Shown here piece after piece: positions 58,465 through 64,000 of a DNA stretch of 64,000 nt (the stretch's first letter is position 1; the number at the start of each line of letters is the position of its first letter). The stretch spans positions 290,992,187-291,056,186 of the forward strand of contig JAUMIR010000001.1 in NCBI GenBank assembly GCA_030847615.1. Direction: 5' to 3'. Origin of the DNA: Gambelia wislizenii (lineage: Eukaryota; Chordata; Lepidosauria; Squamata; Crotaphytidae). The notes beneath the pieces were generated by a model that ran no database searches, was not told the origin of the DNA, and was given only the letters and a program-made list of their open reading frames with translations. The translations under genes were made by a program, and so were the position numbers.

Positions 58465-58920
58465 TAAGGCCAAATCTACACAACACAGATAAACCAATTT
58501 GAAACTGGATTATATGCCAGGAATCCTTCCTATGGAATCCTGTGATCTTTAGTTTGGTGAAGCACTAGAGCTCTCTGACAGAGAAGGCTAAATATCTCAC
58601 AAAACTACAAATCCCAGAATTCCATAGCATTGAGCCATGGCAGTCAAAGCAGCGTCAAACTACAGTTGTCCCTTCACATTCACTGGGGGTTGGTTCCAGG
58701 AACCCCCCCCCCCATGGATATCAAAATCCATGAATACTCAAGTCCCATTATATGCAATGGCACAGCAAAATGGTGTCCCTTATATAAGGTGGCAAAATCA
58801 AAGTTTGCTTATTTTTTAAAGACTATTTTCAAGCCGTGAATATTTAAATCCGTGAATACCAAATCTGTGGATACGGAGGGACAACTGTACATTATTTCTG
58901 CAGTGCAGATGCAGCCAAAG
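58465..58920. mobile_element. Palindromic MITE (family B) with a nested MITE
   Basis: Arms with CTATGGAATCCTGTGATCTT near 58532 and AAATCCCAGAATTCCATAGC near 58608. The outer arm is interrupted at 58661 by the family A MITE and resumes with ATTATTTCTGCAGTGCAGAT at 58890. Confidence 0.75.
58663..58887 (+). mobile_element. Mariner-type MITE (family A), nested
   Basis: CAGTTGTCCCTTCACATTC and GATACGGAGGGACAACTG are inverted ends flanked by TA at 58661 and 58888. 225 bp, no coding. Close match to 61805-62036. Confidence 0.9.
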
Positions 58921-59074
58921 AAGGTTGTACAGAAGAGCAAAAATACCATTTGGATACACTCAGCAGGATTATGTGGATAAAGTGTGTTGTGAGGGGAGGC
59001 ATTAAGGTATAAAGTTGCACATTAACAACCACAACCCAACATAGTTAAGAGCAAACCTATTTATTTCTAGAAAG

Positions 59075-59308
59075 ACAGTGTGGTATAGTAGTCTGAGCAC
59101 TGGACTATGACTCAGGGACCAGGGTTAGAATCTCCACTCAGCCATAGAAAACCACTGGGTGACCTTGGACAAGTTACATTATTTCAGCCTCAGAGGAAGG
59201 CAAGGCAAACTCCCCTTGAAAAAATCTAGTCAAGAAAACCCTATGATACGGTCACCATAAGTCAGAAACAACTTGAAGGCACACAACAACAACAACAACA
59301 ACAACAAT
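59075..59308 (+). mobile_element. Sauria-type SINE
   Basis: tRNA-like head (GTGGTATAGTAGTCTGAGCA), degraded B-box (GGGTTAGAATC), then CCACTGGGTGACCTTGGAC, GTCACCATAAGTCAGAAAC and a (CAA)n tail at 59283-59308. Same family as 51391. Confidence 0.88.
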
Positions 59309-59309
59309 A

Positions 59310-60455
59310 TTATTTCTATGTAGCACTGGATTGAGTCTATTATATCAGTGTTGTTAAAAACAATGGGCAATTTTATTTCTACTTTTATAGTGCAATCATA
59401 TACATGACTAGTCAAAAGTAAGACTCACTGACTTCAATGAGACCTCTTCCCATGTAAAGGAGTACTGCCTAAGTTTGGGTTTCTAAGAAATGGTTCCCTC
59501 TGGAGTTTAAATATTGACAGTAAATCATTACCACATAAAGGATCTTCTGAAAAATAGCAGTCAATGAACTCATTAAAAAGACTAATTTATGTATTTATAT
59601 AATGATCTCATGTCTGAACCCTTTCTATACAAACAAATATACAAATTCACATTTGTCCTCCATAGAAACTGACTCAGATGTCAGTTTGTCTTGCCTGAAT
59701 ATAAATAAAATGAGCACTCATTATGTTTTATCTGTCTTGACTGTTTCAGACATTTGTATCCTATTACTCAGGTTGAGCATTAACTCTGGTTGACTGACTC
59801 TTTTTTATAATAGGCAGTATGTTAAGAATGAGTGATTCAACAGCTATGTTGATGTAGGAAACCAGTCTAGAAAGCAGCAAGAATGCATAACCGATACCAG
59901 CATCTTCTAGGGCTGATGGCATTCAAAATGGTTACCACACAGTGGTAATCTGGGTAATGGTGCCAGATCACTGAAGTGGATATGTGATGACATTTTGCTG
60001 ATATCTGAGGGAGAAAAAAATGACAAAGGGCCATTTCCATTTTTATTTGTATGCCTTTCTTGGCATCAGCACTGTTTCATCTTCAAATTTTGGGACAGTA
60101 AGAGAATTTCTTGCACATTTTCTCACACAATAGGAATTAAATAAATATTACAGTACTAGCATGTACCAAAATTATGTACTTGGGCTGTATTAGGTCTGTT
60201 TTCAATAGCATTCCCCTCAACATTTCAAACTCCCTTTCAGCATTTCAAACAGTTTCGTCCACTTCAAAATCATTTGCTTTGTTTTAGCTATATTCTGTGG
60301 TGAAATTCTTTGAGGGTAGGGAAAGAATTAGAGCACCCACCATTTTGTTGTCCCCTTTGGAAACCTTTTTTCTGGGTTTTTTTTTTTTTTTTTACTTTCA
60401 GAAACTCAAAATGGCTGCCTCCTATGAAAAAGTGGCTGCATCCCTTGCCTTCCTT
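59310..60455. other. Intergenic, no gene seen
   Basis: A T-run lies near 60377. Nothing else was recognised. Confidence 0.4.
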
Positions 60456-60704
60456 TAAACGGGTTGCCACATTTATTTATTTCGAATATTTATATTCCCA
60501 TCTTCAGCCATTATAGTGGGCATGAGTTGAAAAATACACTTATAGATAGTGGACAATTCCTTTTAGTTATGAGATTATTATTATTATTATTATCATCATC
60601 ATCATCATCATTACTACTTCTTACCCACCTTTCCCCATGGAGGGGGGAAACAACAATACATTAAAATACAACACATAACATCAATTAAAAACTGTCATTT
60701 TAAC

Positions 60705-61300
60705 CCTGGATGACTCATGAAGATGAGGAGAAGGAGGGAATCATAACTCGCCTCCGGAACAGTCCAGCCAAAAAGGAGGAAAAGGCAGAATGCCAGGAAG
60801 CACCAATTCTTGACACTGAAGCTCTCCGAAAGGCTGCAGACATAGCAGACACTGAAGACTACACTCCCCCAACCATCAGTGAACTCTGAAAGGAGTGCCA
60901 TTCTCAGCATAGGTTAAATGCTAAACGCCAAACCAATTAGCCACTGATGAGGCACAGGTGACCTTGAAGGAACTGCTCATAAATATTCCAGCATTTCTCT
61001 CCCAGCCTTAGTGCTGACAACTACCTCCTATGATTGTCTGGCATTATTTCTCATGTTCCTGATGCATCTTGACTTTGGATGGAGTACATTTCTGCACTAC
61101 TCTGTTAACTCCTTGTTGGCAGAGTACCTGTACCTCTGACCTGCTGAAAACAACTTCTGGACCAGCTATTGCCCACCCTTGTGTTTCTCCTTTCATCTTG
61201 CCCTGACAACCCATGACTGACTCGGACTGAACTGTTTACTCCATAGCTCCTGCACTTCAACCCTCTGCTTCTTTGGGCACTTGCTGAGTGGTGTTCAGGA
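60705..61300. mobile_element. Unclassified insertion within the L2 tail
   Basis: The sequence differs from the L2 tail on both sides. On the + strand there is a 57-codon open stretch (about 60707-60889) rich in Glu, Lys and Asp that ends at a TGA, as if it were a protein C-terminus. A CATAAATAT element lies near 60978. It could be an LTR or a retrotransposon remnant. No termini were proven. Confidence 0.35.
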
Positions 61301-61804
61301 CAAAACACATACAATCAGTTAAAACACATAGCATCCATTTAAAATAACATCCAAGAACAATACATATTAAAACAATCAATCCATACTTTAAAATTCTTAA
61401 TTTAACATTCATAATTTAAAAATCATCTGGAAAGACCTGCCAGAAGAGACTGATCTTTAATGCTTTTTAAAGTTCAGACAGCGTATTTAGCTGTTGAATC
61501 TCTTCTGGCAGGTCATTCTACAGTCTAGGGGCAGCTGAAGAAAAAGTCCTCTGGGTGACAATTGCCAAACCTATTCTTGGCTGACTGGAGTAAACATCTC
61601 TCAGAGGACCTGAGTGTATGGGGCAGATTATACAGGAGGAAGCAATCCCATACGTAACCTGAACTCCTACCATGTAGGGCTTTAAAGGTAACAACCAACA
61701 CTTTGTACCTTGTCAAGAAACTAATTGGCAGCTGTTTAATATTTGTGTAATATGATCACTACTAAATGTACCAGTAACCAGTCTGGCTGCCATGTTTTGA
61801 ACTA

Positions 61805-62036
61805 TAGTTATCCCTTCACATTTGCTGGGGTTTGGTTCCAGGACCTCCCCCGTGAATAGCCAAATCCGTGAATACTCAAGTCCCATGATATGCAATGGCA
61901 TAGCAAAATGGTGTCCCTTATATAAGATGGCAAAATCAAGGTTTGCTTTCTGGATTATTATTTTTTAAAGAATATTTTCAAGCCCTGAATACTTAAAACC
62001 GTGAATGCCAAATCCATGAATGTGGAGGGACAACTG
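61805..62036 (+). mobile_element. Mariner-type MITE (family A), nested in L2
   Basis: Ends TAGTTATCCCTTCACA and GAGGGACAACTG with TA at 61803 and 62037. Body as in the other family A copies. Confidence 0.88.
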
Positions 62037-62505
62037 TAACTGAAGTTTCCAATGGGTACAAAGGTAGTCCATTGTTTAGTGTATTGCAGAAATCCAGCCT
62101 TGAGGTTACCAGCATATTTTTAGGGGGTTACCATACCATTTTTAGCTCTAGGAAGGGATGCTGCTGGTGTAACAGCTGAAGCTGATAATAGGCACTCCTG
62201 GCCATCACATCTATCTGAACTGTCACTTGAAGTGATGGATCCAGAAGCATTTCCAGGCTATGAACACGGCCTTTCAGGGGAAATGTAACCCCATCCAGGA
62301 CTGGTTGACACATCTCCAAACCCAGGTTAGGACCCTTGACAGTAAGCACCTTTGTTTTGTCTGGATTCAGCTTCAGTTTGGTTTTCCTCATTCAGCCCAT
62401 TACCTCCTCCAGGCAGTCATTAAAAGCAGACATAGTATCCTTAGATGAGGCTGTTTTTGAAAGCACAGAGAAATATATTTGGGTGTCATCAGCACACTGA
62501 CTCAC

Positions 62506-63380
62506 TCCACAACAAAAAATAGAGAATACACAGCTAACCGCTCACTGACACGACTCACTGATACACTAACACAATTTATCAATCACCAGACAATGATTCC
62601 CAGTTTGTACACACTGGGTTTGTAAAGCTGAGTAGTTGGCCATTCCAGTATAACCTTACTCACAGGACAGTGAAACATTATAGCCAACTAAATGGTACCA
62701 GGTTGTGCTCCCACCACTACCTGGTCTTAACAGCTGCCACTCCCACTGGCAGCTGGTTTATCAATATTATTGTGAATAATGCACAAATACACCTCCAAAC
62801 AAAGGACAGTGACTGAAGCAGGCTGGCTAAAAGTATAACCACAGTGTGTTTGTTCCTTGCAACTCTATTTTTAAATATAAAGTGCTATGATTTTTTTTTT
62901 AAAAAAAACTTTTTTTCATTCTTGATTTTTTTTAACAATTAGAAAGATTTCAAAACACTCCAAGAATTTTAAAAGGTGACTCTTTTGGAGAAGAGATTAG
63001 CAGAATGACAGTGGAATCCTCTTGCACTTCTAATTGAAACCCATTGGGATTTCCTTCAAATTAAAATACTTAGGAATCTATGGAATTGTTTAGAGAACCA
63101 AAGAAGGGGAAAGGACGTTTCTTCAAAACCCATTTCTCTCCGATCACTGGATCACTTACATGGATTCTTAATTGTATGGTTGTTTCTGCTCAGACCTTGC
63201 CTATACTAGATGGTGTTGAAACCAGTTGCAAGCAAACACCCTACTTGGCACATATATCTGAAGAAGCTCTTAGAGCCATTGTTATCCAAAAGGCACCCAT
63301 GCAAACTCACGACCAACTAACAAATCAAGGACACTCAGGAGGTTGTCACACAGGGCCAAAATGCCCCGTTACTGCCCCAC
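62506..63380. other. Intergenic, no gene seen
   Basis: A/T homopolymer-rich region near 62890-62940. No exon or repeat was recognised; an open 144-codon frame from 63080 lacks any family signal. Confidence 0.4.
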
Positions 63381-63390
63381 CACCTTCTCT

Positions 63391-63456
63391 CCCGTTCCTG
63401 CCATGGAATAACGTAAACCTTTCACACACTTACCTTAATTCCATGGCAGGAACGGG
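63391..63456. repeat. Perfect 19-bp inverted repeat (hairpin)
   Basis: CCCGTTCCTGCCATGGAAT at 63391-63409 and its exact complement at 63438-63456, with a 28-nt loop. A third, partial copy (GTTCCTGCCATGG) lies near 63924. Probably part of a MITE-like element spanning about 63350-63950. Confidence 0.8.
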
Positions 63457-64000
63457 CTCTCCCTCCCCTCGCTGGCCAGCCATAAATGCAGCTGTCATAA
63501 GACTGCTTTTATGACTGGCCGTCTGAAACATTATCATGTTATCATGTGATAACGGCCGGGCCGTTATTTAAAAAATAAAACTCCCCCAAACATAAAATCA
63601 GTTCATCAAGCACAAAAACACACTTTAAATCACACAATCAAAACAGGGACGGTAAAATAAAGGGTGCCACTTACCTGGATGTCCAGATCGTACCAGGAAG
63701 TGCTCGGAATGGACCTCCTCTCTGCAGCTGTCATTTCGGAACACGAATGGGGGTCCTATTCACACACCTGTGATTGTGTGATAGCAACAGAACGGGAGGT
63801 CTATTCATGATGAAAAATTGTGATTACATTGTTCTGGAACAGTCATAGGAGCAGGATGGATGCAGGACAGAACGGGGTCAACATCGTCCGAAAGGGAAAA
63901 CCTTTCCCGACCCTGTTCTGTTCCTGCCATGGGGTATAGCCCATATGAAAATCTCCTAAAAGAATAAGGTAAAGAATGGGACAGAGCTGGTTTCTACACA

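Larger units (their letters stand above)
60460..62505 (-). mobile_element. L2 LINE 3' portion with two insertions
   Basis: Antisense from 62505: RT catalytic ADDTQ at 62485-62496, then LKLNPDKTKVL near 62360 and LLDPSLQVTVQID near 62225, KVLVVTFKALHG near 61700, a 3'UTR (61640-61320) and AATACA-rich tail. A family A MITE sits at 61805-62036. Unrelated sequence at about 60705-61300 separates 61310 from similar tail DNA at 60595-60700. Confidence 0.75.

Noticed and set aside
63080..63514. 144-codon + strand frame
   Set aside because: No family resemblance; its end runs through the inverted-repeat block, so it is probably chance.
12000..64000. Possible exons of the gene expected downstream of RBMS1 (ITGB6 in mammals, from memory of synteny)
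   Set aside because: No cysteine-rich integrin-type exon was seen on either strand; the neighbour probably lies beyond the window.

Overview
This is vertebrate nuclear DNA, most likely from a squamate reptile (lizard or snake; I cannot name the species). The reasons are an intron-split host gene with vertebrate splice sites, two copies of a tRNA-derived SINE that matches the Sauria SINE type, and a mixed load of CR1, L2 and L1 LINEs, a DIRS retrotransposon, hAT and Tc1/mariner-like MITEs. There are no bacterial operons, rRNA genes, functional tRNA genes or CRISPR arrays.

Host gene. The only host protein-coding gene I can support is the 3' end of RBMS1 (c-Myc gene single-strand binding protein family) on the + strand. 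Its last two coding exons are 7445-7525 and 7957-8034. The stop-codon exon ends seven bases after the stop, at 8041. A separate 3'UTR exon appears to start at 9261 and run to a poly(A) signal at 10863 or 11919. Positions 1-7444 are therefore intron, and everything after about 11.95 kb is downstream intergenic DNA.

Repeats by region. (1) 681-7048: a structurally complete but mutationally dead DIRS-like tyrosine-recombinase retrotransposon inside the RBMS1 intron, same strand, with inverted terminal repeats and an internal complementary region. (2) 12.9-16 kb: L2 tail, SINE and small hAT elements, two of them with exact 8-bp target duplications. (3) 15.8-19.3 kb: a CR1 LINE with an SGNH-esterase ORF1 and a decayed ORF2. 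(4) 22.5-29.1 kb: a nearly full-length L1 on the minus strand. (5) 30.3-32.2 kb: GC-rich MITEs with an internal minisatellite. (6) 44485-48209: an APE-type LINE on the minus strand with exact ends and a 12-bp target duplication, but its reverse-transcriptase centre is deleted. (7) 48.2-50.5 kb: an L2 LINE with a similar internal deletion. (8) 52.8-53.5 kb: a possible solo LTR. (9) 54.8-63.9 kb: nested LINE, hAT, MITE, CR1 and L2 insertions and palindromic MITEs.

No single new multi-gene system stands out. The best material is the DIRS architecture, a set of nested insertions whose order can be read from target-site duplications, a LINE family whose 3' ends finish in different dinucleotide repeats, and a dispersed repeat with a weak hammerhead-like core.
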